Source of the DNA: Clostridiales bacterium
GTDB taxonomy: Bacteria; Bacillota; Clostridia; Christensenellales; CAG-138
Direction: 5' to 3'
DNA length: 40,751 nucleotides
Assembly: GCA_012838425.1 (NCBI GenBank)
Contig: DUPG01000028.1
Coordinates: 1 to 40,751, forward strand
Below are positions 16,825-25,109 of the stretch, one piece after another. Each line of letters begins with the position of its first letter. Position 1 is the first letter of the stretch. A program made the position numbers and the translations under genes. The notes beneath the pieces are model-generated. The model saw only the letters and a program-made list of their open reading frames with translations, had not been told where the DNA came from and made no database searches.

Positions 16825-18588
16825 TTACTCTTTCATTTTCTCGCCTATGCGCCTAAAAAGCAGCTTAATTTGCTTCCACAGCCAGCGCAAAAACCACCAT
16901 ATAAGCTTTGCAAGCTCCTTTGCTATGATTTTCAGCCACTTCCATAAGAACTTGGCTATTATTTTTATGTACTTCCACAGGAACTTTGCCGCAATTTTAG
17001 TAAGCCGCCACAGCTCTTTGGCTACTTTTTTAGCTGTTTTTTCGAGCTTCGATTCATAGCAGCGCATACGCCTTGAAGCAGCCAGCAACGAAAACAGCCT
17101 GTCGCTCGCCTCCATAAGCAGTACAGAGGCGTTCTGAATAGCGTACTCTATTGACATATCTGAATGTGCAATAGGTATTATATTTGCGTTAATCTCCAAG
17201 CCGCGCTCTACGCTGCCCGCTATGACCGCCACGGGAACGCCCGCCCTGTTGCACCATTCTAATATCCCGTACACAGCCTTGTTGCCTTTTACGGTTTGCG
17301 AGTCGAGCCTGCCTTCGCCCGTTACAACAAGCGAGGTATTCTCTAATATTTTATCGAACTTTATGAGCTCTAACAGCGTATCTATGCCCCACTTTATTTC
17401 GGCATTGAACACCGCATGAAGCACAGCTGCAATGCCGCCTGCCGCGCCTGCGCCCTCGACCTTCGCGACATCTACGCCTGTTGTTTCGAACAATACGCGC
17501 CTAAAATTCTTCATTCCGCTTTCAAGCTCGAACATAGTTTTTGCGTCGGCGCCCTTTTGGGGAGAGAATGTCATAGCTGCGCCGTCAAGCCCCAACAGCG
17601 GATTCTTTACATCGCACAGGGCTGTGAACTTAGCGTGCTTTGCAAGCGGGTCAATTTGCGTTAAATCTATGCGCCTTACATTCAATAAATCTGCGCCGCA
17701 GCCTAACAGCTCATTGTCTAAATCATCGTAAAACTTAACGCCCAACGCGCGCGCCAAGCCCATGCCGCCATCATTTGTAGCGCTTCCGCCCAAGGAAACT
17801 AAAATGTTAGTAAACCCCGACTTCAGCGCGGCAAGTATCATTTCGCCTGTGCCGTATGATGAGCTTCTCAGCACATCGCGCTCATGCTCCTCTATCAGCG
17901 CAAGCCCTGACGCCTGAGCGGTTTCTATCAATGCGGTAGTTGGGTTTAATATGGCGTATTTCGCTTCTACCTCACGCCCTAATGGGTCGGATACCCTTAC
18001 TGTCTTGTATTCGCCGCCCTGCGCCGCTACGAATGCTTCGGTACTGCCTTCACCGCCGTCTGCTATAAGCTGGGGCTGTATTTTTGCACCTAAAAAATGC
18101 TTTCTTGCTGATATTGTGAGTATCCTTACAGCGTCTGATGAAGATAATGAGCCCTTGAACTTATCCGGCGCAAGCACGAAGCTGAGCTTCTTATCGCACC
18201 GTTTATTCAGCTTTATAGATTTGCTCCTGTCGGCATACACGAATTCGCCATTTGTTACTGCGCCTATTTGCGGTAAAGCTCCCAACTCGTTTCTAAGCCT
18301 GTTTTTGCCCCAGAATGGCGTTTCGTCATCTAAAAACAACGCCAAGCCCGAATCCGCTTCAATCCTTTTGCGCAAACGCCTTGCCTGACCGAAGGACATA
18401 TTATCTATAATAATGAAGTATTCGTTATCGAAGCCTTCGCTTTCCCCTCCGAAGAAAAAAGCCTCCTTCAAGTCATGCGCAGAGGCAGCAGAGAATATCT
18501 GAAGCAGCATTGAATCTGCAATATCAATACCTATTGGCAGCTTTCTTATATCGAACTGTATTCCAAAGCCATACCTGTTAATATCCAT
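16825..18588 (-). CDS. Glycerate kinase with unknown N-terminal domain and amphipathic 11-residue-repeat tail
   Basis: The 587-aa protein has a complete type I glycerate kinase core at residues 135-510: PDKFKGSLSSSDA, ADGGEGSTEAF, LGGSATNDGGMG, CDVKNPLLG, GAGAAGG and VTGEGRLDSQT. This family phosphorylates glycerate to 2- or 3-phosphoglycerate and is normally about 375-385 residues long. Here 134 residues of unrecognised sequence precede the core. After it come about 74 residues rich in Lys, Trp and Ile, built from six 11-residue units (519-584). The predicted tail helix is strongly basic and aromatic and should bind membrane or another anionic surface. The first ATG is supported by GAAAGGT and a good promoter. 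Internal starts would remove only part of the N-terminal extension. Confidence 0.9.
   Translation of the reverse strand: MDINRYGFGIQFDIRKLPIGIDIADSMLLQIFSAASAHDLKEAFFFGGESEGFDNEYFIIIDNMSFGQARRLRKRIEADSGLALFLDDETPFWGKNRLRNELGALPQIGAVTNGEFVYADRSKSIKLNKRCDKKLSFVLAPDKFKGSLSSSDAVRILTISARKHFLGAKIQPQLIADGGEGSTEAFVAAQGGEYKTVRVSDPLGREVEAKYAILNPTTALIETAQASGLALIEEHERDVLRSSSYGTGEMILAALKSGFTNILVSLGGSATNDGGMGLARALGVKFYDDLDNELLGCGADLLNVRRIDLTQIDPLAKHAKFTALCDVKNPLLGLDGAAMTFSPQKGADAKTMFELESGMKNFRRVLFETTGVDVAKVEGAGAAGGIAAVLHAVFNAEIKWGIDTLLELIKFDKILENTSLVVTGEGRLDSQTVKGNKAVYGILEWCNRAGVPVAVIAGSVERGLEINANIIPIAHSDMSIEYAIQNASVLLMEASDRLFSLLAASRRMRCYESKLEKTAKKVAKELWRLTKIAAKFLWKYIKIIAKFLWKWLKIIAKELAKLIWWFLRWLWKQIKLLFRRIGEKMKE
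16837..17034 (-). repeat. Degenerate 33-bp tandem repeats coding the 11-residue tail of glycerate kinase
   Basis: Six 33-bp units encode the pattern x-K-I-x-A-K-x-L-W-K-x. Examples are TKIAAKFLWKY, IKIIAKFLWKW and LKIIAKELAKL, with a divergent fifth and sixth unit. The DNA copies are diverged, so the protein pattern is probably under selection. Confidence 0.8.
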
Positions 18589-18637
18589 AAGAGTACCTTT
18601 CTATGCTGTGTCATCGCTTGCACATTTTTACATTTTT

Positions 18638-18666
18638 ATTGTATGTGCTTGCAATATATTAGTCAA
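18638..18666 (-). promoter_or_regulatory. Promoter of the glycerate kinase gene
   Basis: The minus strand reads TTGACT, 17 nt, TACAAT. An inverted repeat GCACAT/ATGTGC (about 18620-18648) brackets the -10 box and start region and could be an operator. Confidence 0.7.
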
Positions 18667-18757
18667 GTACAGGTATATTTTCGTATAGTCTAAATATTAT
18701 TACGAGGGAAAGAAGCTATGCTTACCAAAAAGGAGAATAAATTATTTTGAAATTTGC

Positions 18758-18786
18758 TTGCATTTGCTAAACATTTATGATACAAT
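18758..18786 (+). promoter_or_regulatory. Upstream promoter P1 of the dockerin protein gene
   Basis: TTGCAT, 17 nt, TACAAT. The predicted start near 18793 gives a leader of about 230 nt. The 437-bp region 18589-19025 holds this promoter, P2, the divergent glycerate kinase promoter and no gene. Confidence 0.6.
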
Positions 18787-18929
18787 CCAAATAAGCACAA
18801 ATTAATTATATATATATGTGTGTAAGATTTTTTCTGTAAGTAAATTTATGCAATAACAGAAAAACTATACATAAATTTGACGGATAGAGAAGAAAGTAGA
18901 GAAATTACAGCTTTAATATGAATAAATGC

Positions 18930-18958
18930 TTGCAAATATAGGCGGCATGGTTTACAAT
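18930..18958 (+). promoter_or_regulatory. Downstream promoter P2 of the dockerin protein gene
   Basis: TTGCAA, 17 nt, TACAAT, almost the same boxes as P1. The predicted start near 18965 falls inside the palindrome at 18962-18982. Confidence 0.6.
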
Positions 18959-18961
18959 TTC

Positions 18962-18982
18962 AATAACAACATTGTTGTTATT
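18962..18982. promoter_or_regulatory. 21-bp perfect palindrome at the P2 start site (candidate operator)
   Basis: AATAACAACA and TGTTGTTATT form perfect 10-bp arms around a single T. The position over +1 of P2 and 43 bp before the ATG suits a repressor site. A 5' mRNA hairpin is the alternative. Confidence 0.5.
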
Positions 18983-19025
18983 ATAAAAATACGGGGGGGC
19001 AAAGGCACCCAAAAAGGAGGAAAAA

Positions 19026-22000
19026 ATGAAAAAGCTATTAGCAATCATCTTGGTACTCTGCTTGGTATTCTCGATGATACCCGGCGTCTTAGCAGCTGGC
19101 ATTAAGGGCGAAAGGGCTATGAAGTCGCCTCTATTGCCTAAAGATGCGTTGACGCGCAAAGTGTCCGAGCAGAAAATGAAGTCTGTTAAAGATGAAGGTG
19201 AAACCGAAACACATGTGCTTTATCAGGACTTCGAAAGCGGGTTAGGCGAATGGCAAATCTTAGATGCCGATGAAGACGGCTACAACTGGCAGTTGGAGTC
19301 TGGCACAGCATTCGAAGGCTTTTACTCACTCGCCTCGTATTCATGGTATTCGGGCAGTGCGTTAAATCCCGAAAACTGGCTGATTTCACCTAAGTTCACT
19401 CCCGCAGATGACATGGAGCTCAGCTGGTATGTAACGGCGATAGACCCCGATTACTCCAACGAGTTCTATTCGGTGTATCTGAGCACCACAGGCACAGATA
19501 TTGAGGATTTCGATGTTTTGCTGTACGAAGGCACGACTACCGGCATTTGGAAAAGAATGGCGGTTGACCTGTCAGCATACTCCGGGCAGGAAATCTATAT
19601 TGCTTTCTGCCACCACAATTCAACCGACGAGTATGCTATTGCTCTCGACCTAATTGTTGTAGATGAAAAGTTAGAAATTACGCCTAATGAGGAGCTGACC
19701 GCGGCGGTTGACGGCGGAAGCGGCTTCACATTCTATGACTTAGGCGCATATCCTTGGGCTGTATATACAGAGGGCGAAACCTCATACGCTTACAGCACAA
19801 ACCAAGGAAAAAACAACTCTGAATCTTCGTTCATGACAGCTGTTGAGCTTGAGGAAGGTCAAATATTAACATTTGACTACAAGGTTTCAAGCGAAGAAAG
19901 CTTTGACGAGCTGGTATTCTTGGTAAACAATAGAGTTGTTTTTCAAGCAAGCGGTATTATGGAAGATTGGAATACATACAAATACATAGTCCACGAAGCT
20001 GGCACATATGAGCTGATTTGGTCATACATGAAGGATTCAAGCGGCTCTGAAGGTACAGATACCGCTTATATTGACAATATTAAGATTGCAGGTCAGGCTA
20101 ACTACAATATCGGCGAAGCAATTAACTATGAGGGCGTCAATTTAGAATATGTAAATGATGGCGAATACAAGTGGTTAGTTGATGAAATCGACGGAAGATC
20201 AGCAGCCTCGAACTCGAATCAGGGCATACATGATTCTGAGTGCGGATTCTCAACAACTGTTGAATTGACGCCCAACGATATGTTTATTTTCGATGTAAAG
20301 GTATCGAGCGAAGCATTCTATGACGGGCTTGTGCTGCTTATTAACGGTGAACCCGTTTGGAGCATAAGCGGCATATCAGATTGGGAAACAGTAGTATTCG
20401 TAAACGATACTGAAAACACAGAAACCTACGAATTCACATTCATTTATGTAAAGGACGAGAGCTACTCAGCAGGTCTTGACAGCGCATGGATTGACAATGT
20501 ATTTGCAGGCGCAAAGCCCGCGCTTGCAGGAATAGAGTTCGAAGAATGGTCCGGCAAAATACCTGTTGGCTTCTCAAAGCAGGTGAATGTACTTCCCATA
20601 CCTAAGTATGCAGACCTTTCAGAGATAACCTTCTCATCAAGCAACACTGAAGTCGCAACAGTCGATGAAAACGGCTTTGTTACCGCATTAGCGGAAGGCG
20701 AAGCAATAATCACTGCCGAATCGGAGGAAGGCTTCAAGGCGACTACAACCGTAAACGCTTACGGCAGCAGGTTCGCAATAGGTAGCACTATTTGGAATGA
20801 GGACGATACAAAAACCGGCTGGAATGTATTCGACCTTGAAAACAACACCTTTGAAATTCTTGCCGAGAATTACGATCTTCCCTCGACATATGCTATGACT
20901 CTCGTAAACGGCAGCTACTATGGTGTTACAACCGAAAATCAGCTGATTGTTATCGACGCAAAGACATTCGAATACACAATAACTGACTATTCGCTGGCTA
21001 AAGATGATATTATTATGCTTGCTCTGACCTATATCGCTAAAACAGGCGAATTCATAGGCTTAGGCATAGACTACAGCGATGACAATATGTACTTGTATTC
21101 GGTGGATTTCAGAAACTCGGATATTCAGACTATAACAAAGATTTACACCGATGAAACATTGTTGACGCTCGCAGCTGACCTTGAAGGCAGGCTGTACTCA
21201 ATAGCCGCAGACACGGGCAAGCTGTATCAGATTGGACGCCGCAGTGGCGGATTGAAGCTGCTTGGCAATACCGGTGTATCGCCTATGTATGTTCAGTCAA
21301 TGGCATTTGACCATAATACAGGCGAATTGTTCTGGGCTATGCTGCAAGATCCCGCCCCTGCTGTATGTATACGCAACGGCTTCTCAATGTATAACGGCGT
21401 GCTTGTAAAGGTTAATATAGAAACAGCCGAGCTCGAATACTTGATTGACAATGTAGGCGAGGTAGTAGGCTTAAGCATACCGTATGAATATCCTGAGGTA
21501 GAGGAGGTTCCCGTAACGGGCATTTCACTCAAGAACAGGTTTGAATGGGTAAACTGGGGCGAACAGCTTGCATTGGAAGCAAATGTTATCCCTGAAAACG
21601 CAACAGTATGGCGCATACTCTTTGAGAGCGACAACGAGGATGTTGCAGTAGTTGACAAAAACGGCGTAGTAACCGTTGTAGGCAGAGGCGTTGCTAACAT
21701 AACAGCCACAACGCTTGACGGCGGATTCAAAAAGACCTGCACAATCTATTCAAGCTACGATATGCAGTATCATCTGCAAGAGGACTTCGAGGGCGAAGAT
21801 CTTGATGGTTGGGAAATATTTGATCAGGACGAGGACGGTTATGCTTGGACCGTGCAAGAGGGCAATGAATTCTTTAGCCCCGTATCCGGCACACACTTCA
21901 TAACGTCGGCTTCCTACCTCAACTATGTAGGAGCGCTCACACCTGATAACTGGCTGGTTTCACCCGTATTCACAGTTCAAGAGGGCTATATGCTTTCATG

Positions 22001-22451
22001 GTACGACGCCGCAGTTGACCCCAACTATGCAGGCGATAACTACTCTGTATATATCAGCATATTAGGCGAAAGGGGCAGCTTAACCGAAGATTTCACCATA
22101 GAGCTTTACAACGGCGTACCCACAGGCGAATGGACAAAGCATAGGGTTGATTTGAGCGAATACGCAGGCAAGGAAGTACGCATTGCTTTCCGCCATCACA
22201 ATGTAACTGACGAGTACATACTGGCTCTCGACTTAATCGAGATAACGCATGTTGATACTTCAACACCGCAGATAGGCGATGCAAATATGGACGACAAGTT
22301 CAACACAGGCGACGCAGTAATACTGCTGAGGAGCATTGTTGGAAATGTAACGCTTGACGACCTGCAGAAGTTCTTGGCCGAAATGAACGGTGATGACACA
22401 TTGAACACTGGCGACGCTGCAATAATGCTATTGATACTTGTGGCTAAATAA
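19026..22451 (+). CDS. Large secreted multidomain protein with cleaved-adhesin, Big_2 and dockerin domains
   Basis: The 1141-aa protein has a Sec signal MKKLLAIILVLCLVFSMIPG with likely cleavage near VLAA-G. It then shows a choice-of-anchor-J/cleaved-adhesin domain (about 63-215), two related beta-sandwich repeats (about 226-356 and 357-495), a Big_2 Ig-like domain (about 500-579), a strand-rich propeller-like region (about 580-825), a second Big_2 (about 825-908) and a second cleaved-adhesin domain (about 912-1075). It ends in a type I dockerin with two calcium loops (GDANMDDKFNTGDAV and EMNGDDTLNTGDAA). The dockerin should dock to a cohesin on a scaffold or cell surface. No catalytic domain is visible; carbohydrate or host-surface binding is inference. 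AAAGGAGG precedes the ATG. Confidence 0.92.
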   Translation: MKKLLAIILVLCLVFSMIPGVLAAGIKGERAMKSPLLPKDALTRKVSEQKMKSVKDEGETETHVLYQDFESGLGEWQILDADEDGYNWQLESGTAFEGFYSLASYSWYSGSALNPENWLISPKFTPADDMELSWYVTAIDPDYSNEFYSVYLSTTGTDIEDFDVLLYEGTTTGIWKRMAVDLSAYSGQEIYIAFCHHNSTDEYAIALDLIVVDEKLEITPNEELTAAVDGGSGFTFYDLGAYPWAVYTEGETSYAYSTNQGKNNSESSFMTAVELEEGQILTFDYKVSSEESFDELVFLVNNRVVFQASGIMEDWNTYKYIVHEAGTYELIWSYMKDSSGSEGTDTAYIDNIKIAGQANYNIGEAINYEGVNLEYVNDGEYKWLVDEIDGRSAASNSNQGIHDSECGFSTTVELTPNDMFIFDVKVSSEAFYDGLVLLINGEPVWSISGISDWETVVFVNDTENTETYEFTFIYVKDESYSAGLDSAWIDNVFAGAKPALAGIEFEEWSGKIPVGFSKQVNVLPIPKYADLSEITFSSSNTEVATVDENGFVTALAEGEAIITAESEEGFKATTTVNAYGSRFAIGSTIWNEDDTKTGWNVFDLENNTFEILAENYDLPSTYAMTLVNGSYYGVTTENQLIVIDAKTFEYTITDYSLAKDDIIMLALTYIAKTGEFIGLGIDYSDDNMYLYSVDFRNSDIQTITKIYTDETLLTLAADLEGRLYSIAADTGKLYQIGRRSGGLKLLGNTGVSPMYVQSMAFDHNTGELFWAMLQDPAPAVCIRNGFSMYNGVLVKVNIETAELEYLIDNVGEVVGLSIPYEYPEVEEVPVTGISLKNRFEWVNWGEQLALEANVIPENATVWRILFESDNEDVAVVDKNGVVTVVGRGVANITATTLDGGFKKTCTIYSSYDMQYHLQEDFEGEDLDGWEIFDQDEDGYAWTVQEGNEFFSPVSGTHFITSASYLNYVGALTPDNWLVSPVFTVQEGYMLSWYDAAVDPNYAGDNYSVYISILGERGSLTEDFTIELYNGVPTGEWTKHRVDLSEYAGKEVRIAFRHHNVTDEYILALDLIEITHVDTSTPQIGDANMDDKFNTGDAVILLRSIVGNVTLDDLQKFLAEMNGDDTLNTGDAAIMLLILVAK

Positions 22452-22463
22452 GCACAGGTCAGT

Positions 22464-22491
22464 AAAAGGGCTGCTTCCGCAGCCCTTTTTT
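22464..22491 (+). terminator. Intrinsic terminator of the dockerin protein gene
   Basis: AAGGGCTGC and GCAGCCCTT form a perfect stem around TTCC, followed by a T run. It is directly followed by the 80-bp repeat element. Confidence 0.92.
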
Positions 22492-22503
22492 AATGTGAAA
22501 TGT

Positions 22504-22583
22504 GGAGTTAGAAGTATGGGGTTGCCGCGCGAGCGTGAATGAAGCCACCCTGCGGGTGAATGAATACGGACTGCGCCCGAATG
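22504..22583 (+). repeat. 80-bp dispersed repeat, copy A
   Basis: It starts GGAGTTAG and ends CCCGAATG. It aligns without gaps to 25537-25616, with well-conserved first and last quarters and a variable centre. It lies just after an intrinsic terminator, in the non-coding stretch 22492-22640, where no gene was seen. Confidence 0.7.
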
Positions 22584-22640
22584 CAGAATGCTTCTGATGT
22601 GAAGTATGCTGTTAACACAAGGCAGCCCATTTACACCAAA

Positions 22641-22665
22641 TAAAAAAGGGCGTAATGCACGCCCC
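22641..22665 (-). terminator. Intrinsic terminator of the iscR-iscS-iscU operon
   Basis: GGGCGT and ACGCCC form the stem. On the minus strand it is followed by six U residues, about 77 bp past the iscU stop codon. Confidence 0.8.
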
Positions 22666-22741
22666 TAATTATTATATTCTACATTCAACATTCAGTGTGA
22701 AACAAGTAAACTCCTCACTTCACACTCCACACTCAAAAAGC

Positions 22742-23131
22742 CTACTCCCTCTTCTCGCCGTTTTTCCTCTTCATATAGTCATCAATAGCTGCTTTTACAG
22801 CTTCTTCGGCTAATACTGAGCAGTGGATTTTTGCGGGCGGCAGACCCTCAAGCGCTTCCACTACGGCTGAATTGGTAAGCTGCAATGCTTCATCAATAGA
22901 CTTTCCCTTTATCATCTCGGTTGCCATTGAAGAAGTCGCTACCGCAGCGCCGCAGCCGAAGGTTTTGAAGCTCGCGTCCTCTATTATGCCTTCGTCATTT
23001 ACTCTGATGAACATTTGCATTATATCGCCGCACTTTGCGTTGCCTACTGTGCCAACGCCGTTTGCACCTTCAACCTCGCCCACATTGCGCGGACATTGGA
23101 AATGCTCTAAAACCTTTTTTGAGTATGTCAT
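22742..23131 (-). CDS. iscU: Iron-sulfur cluster scaffold protein IscU/NifU-like
   Basis: The 129-aa protein is the scaffold on which [2Fe-2S]/[4Fe-4S] clusters are built from sulfur supplied by the desulfurase. The three ligand cysteines are present: Cys34 in GNAKCGD, Cys60 in FKTFGCGA and Cys104 in KIHCSVLA with preceding His103, plus Asp36. The length and the MTYSKKVLEHFQCPRNVG start match the clostridial NifU-like N-terminal type. It is the third gene of the operon, 12 bp after iscS. Confidence 0.95.
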   Translation of the reverse strand: MTYSKKVLEHFQCPRNVGEVEGANGVGTVGNAKCGDIMQMFIRVNDEGIIEDASFKTFGCGAAVATSSMATEMIKGKSIDEALQLTNSAVVEALEGLPPAKIHCSVLAEEAVKAAIDDYMKRKNGEKRE

Positions 23132-23143
23132 AATAATACCTCC

Positions 23144-24337
23144 TTATTTTGTAGCTTCGCAGCTTGAGGAACCCTGCATTGACGGATTATACAAAGGCGA
23201 CATTGCCCTCAAACGCTGAGTTATTGTTTCAAGTGTATTGATTGTGTAATCTATTTCTTCTTCTGTTGTGTATTGGGAAAGCGTAAGGCGTACCGAGCCA
23301 TGCGCTATTTCATGCGGCAGACCCATTGCCAGCAGCACATGCGAAGGGTCTAATGAGCCCGAAGTGCACGCCGAGCCTGAGGAAGCCGCGATGCCATTCA
23401 TATCCAACAGGAGCAATATAGATTCGCCCTCAATATACTTTATGCTTACATTTACATTGTTGGGCAGTCGCTTTGTGGGATGCCCGTTAAGCTTAACCTC
23501 GGGAATTCTTGTGAGTATCCCGTCAATCAGCTTGTCGCGCAGGACTGTTAGCTTTTTATCGGTTTCATCTATTGAAGCGACTGCAAGCTCTATCGCCTTG
23601 CCTAAGCCTACAATGCCCGCTACATTCTCTGTACCCGCGCGGCGTTTGAATTCCTGCGCGCCGCCGTGAAGCAGGGAGGGCAGGTTTATTCCCTTCCTGA
23701 CATACAGCGCGCCTACACCCTTAGGTCCATGCAGCTTGTGCGCGGATAATGAAAGCATATCAATATTCTGCTCTACAACATTTATATTGATATGCCCTAC
23801 AGCCTGAACAGCGTCGGTATGGAACAATACGCCCTTCTTTTTACAAACAGCGCCTATTTCGCTTATGGGCATTATTGTACCTACCTCGTTGTTGGCGTAC
23901 ATTATCGTAACTAATATTGTTTCGTCTGTTATAGCCTTTTCTACCTGCTCCGGAGTTACCATTCCGTATTCGTCAACGGGCAGGTATGTAACGGAGTAGC
24001 CTTCCTTCTCTAATTTTTCGCAGGTGTGAAGCACAGCGTGATGCTCAACAGCTGATGTAATTATGTGCTTGCCCTTCTTTTGAAGCTTATGCGCCACGCC
24101 AACTATCGCCATATTGTCGGCTTCTGTTCCGCCGCTTGTGAATATAATCTCATTAGGCTGAGCGCCTAAGGCATTTGCTACTCTGTTGCGTGCTGTATCT
24201 ATTGCGTTCTTAGCCGCTTGTCCAAACCCGTGTATGCTTGACGGATTGCCGTAAATCTCTGTCAAGTACGGCATCATCTCGTTTAGCACCTCTTTGGATA
24301 ACGCCGTCGTCGCTGCGTTGTCAAGATAAACCTTCAT
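23144..24337 (-). CDS. iscS: Cysteine desulfurase NifS/IscS
   Basis: The 397-aa PLP enzyme converts cysteine to alanine and a protein-bound persulfide for Fe-S cluster assembly. The PLP lysine is Lys201 in [14 protein letters not shown], and the catalytic Cys324 is in [18 protein letters not shown] at the N-terminus and [10 protein letters not shown] at about 149 are also typical. It sits between the Rrf2 regulator (14 bp) and iscU (12 bp), the standard clostridial arrangement. Confidence 0.96.
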   Translation of the reverse strand: MKVYLDNAATTALSKEVLNEMMPYLTEIYGNPSSIHGFGQAAKNAIDTARNRVANALGAQPNEIIFTSGGTEADNMAIVGVAHKLQKKGKHIITSAVEHHAVLHTCEKLEKEGYSVTYLPVDEYGMVTPEQVEKAITDETILVTIMYANNEVGTIMPISEIGAVCKKKGVLFHTDAVQAVGHININVVEQNIDMLSLSAHKLHGPKGVGALYVRKGINLPSLLHGGAQEFKRRAGTENVAGIVGLGKAIELAVASIDETDKKLTVLRDKLIDGILTRIPEVKLNGHPTKRLPNNVNVSIKYIEGESILLLLDMNGIAASSGSACTSGSLDPSHVLLAMGLPHEIAHGSVRLTLSQYTTEEEIDYTINTLETITQRLRAMSPLYNPSMQGSSSCEATK

Positions 24338-24351
24338 ATATTCCCTCCCGC

Positions 24352-24792
24352 TTATTTTTTTACAGATTTAAGCTGTGCCGCATAATCGTCTGCCATATCC
24401 TTTAATGTGGTGGTGTTAAGCACCTCATCAATGCGCGATTGCAGCTTCAACCACAGAGGACGGGCAGAGCAGAAAACCGCATTGCCGCATTTGCTTTTCT
24501 TTTCGCTGTCAACACAGCCTATTATTGAGGTTGTGCCTTCAAGCGTGTTCAAAATCTCGCCGACTGTGATATTGCTCGGCGCTTTCAGCAGACGATAGCC
24601 CCCGAATGCCCCTCGCACCGACTCTACTAAGCCGGCATTGCGCAATGTAGCCAATATACGCTCTAAATACGCTTCGCTTATACCCTGCGAATCGGCTAAT
24701 GTGCCTAAATTTACGAGGGAATCCTCATCGTATGCTAACGCTAAATCCACCATAGCCTTTATGCCGTACTTGCCCTTAGTCGATAGCTTCAT
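24352..24792 (-). CDS. iscR: Rrf2-family regulator, IscR-like
   Basis: The 146-aa winged-helix regulator has the Rrf2 start [18 protein letters not shown], a recognition helix around [10 protein letters not shown] and the wing [10 protein letters not shown]. Three cysteines (Cys93, Cys102, Cys108) match the pattern that holds an Fe-S cluster in IscR. It is first in the operon with iscS and iscU. The predicted promoter carries repeated inverted motifs, so negative autoregulation by cluster status is likely, by analogy with IscR. GGAGGGG precedes the ATG. Confidence 0.9.
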   Translation of the reverse strand: MKLSTKGKYGIKAMVDLALAYDEDSLVNLGTLADSQGISEAYLERILATLRNAGLVESVRGAFGGYRLLKAPSNITVGEILNTLEGTTSIIGCVDSEKKSKCGNAVFCSARPLWLKLQSRIDEVLNTTTLKDMADDYAAQLKSVKK

Positions 24793-24803
24793 CTCGCCCC
24801 TCC

Positions 24804-24859
24804 AATCCCAACCTCTCCGGTTGTAATTAAACTATACCACTTCGGTTGGGATTTGTAAA
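24804..24859 (-). promoter_or_regulatory. iscR operon promoter with paired candidate Rrf2 operators
   Basis: The minus strand reads TTTACA (24854-24859), 17 nt, TATAGT (24831-24836), with the start near 24824. CAACC-N5-GGTTG at 24809-24823 covers the start. A related AACCGAAGTGGT lies in the spacer (about 24835-24847). A perfect 10-bp pair, AATCCCAACC/GGTTGGGATT, lies at 24844-24853 and 24804-24813. The 317-bp gap to the next gene (24793-25109) holds this promoter, an unassigned inverted repeat TCGAAAT/ATTTCGA (24902-24939) and the desulfoferrodoxin promoter. Confidence 0.7.
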
Positions 24860-25004
24860 TAGCCTAAATAGTATATTTTGAGCTTTCACACAAAAAACTG
24901 CTCGAAATATGACTTAATCACATAAAGCTATGATTTCGACAGGCTTTGTAGCCGGTCGCCCAGCTTATACGAAAAATGTTCGTGCAATTGGCTGAACATA
25001 TTAC

Positions 25005-25032
25005 TTGACTTTGTGACAAAAATTGATATTAT
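25005..25032 (+). promoter_or_regulatory. Promoter of the desulfoferrodoxin gene
   Basis: TTGACT, 16 nt, TATTAT. An inverted pair TGTTC/GAACA (24977-24998) lies just above the -35 box and could be a regulator site. Confidence 0.65.
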
Positions 25033-25046
25033 ATACTCATAAGGGA

Positions 25047-25084
25047 TTGTCTATTCGCAGTATTGTGTGAATATGTATAGGCAA
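25047..25084 (+). promoter_or_regulatory. Stem-loop in the desulfoferrodoxin 5' leader
   Basis: The outer stem TTGTCTAT/ATAGGCAA (one G-U) encloses an inner stem ATTCGCA/TGTGAAT. The structure starts near the predicted mRNA 5' end. It could stabilise the mRNA or control expression. I see no match to a known riboswitch. Confidence 0.45.
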
Positions 25085-25109
25085 TTACCAAATTTATAAG
25101 GAGGACATT

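Noticed and set aside
16740-16830. Copper-responsive operator upstream of copA
   Set aside because: A TATAAT is present, but I found no TACA-TGTA or G-C-rich CsoR-like palindrome.
18718-18750. Ten-codon ATG mini-ORF (MLTKKENKLF) upstream of the dockerin gene
   Set aside because: It lies above both predicted promoters, so it would not be in the transcript, and the SD is weak.
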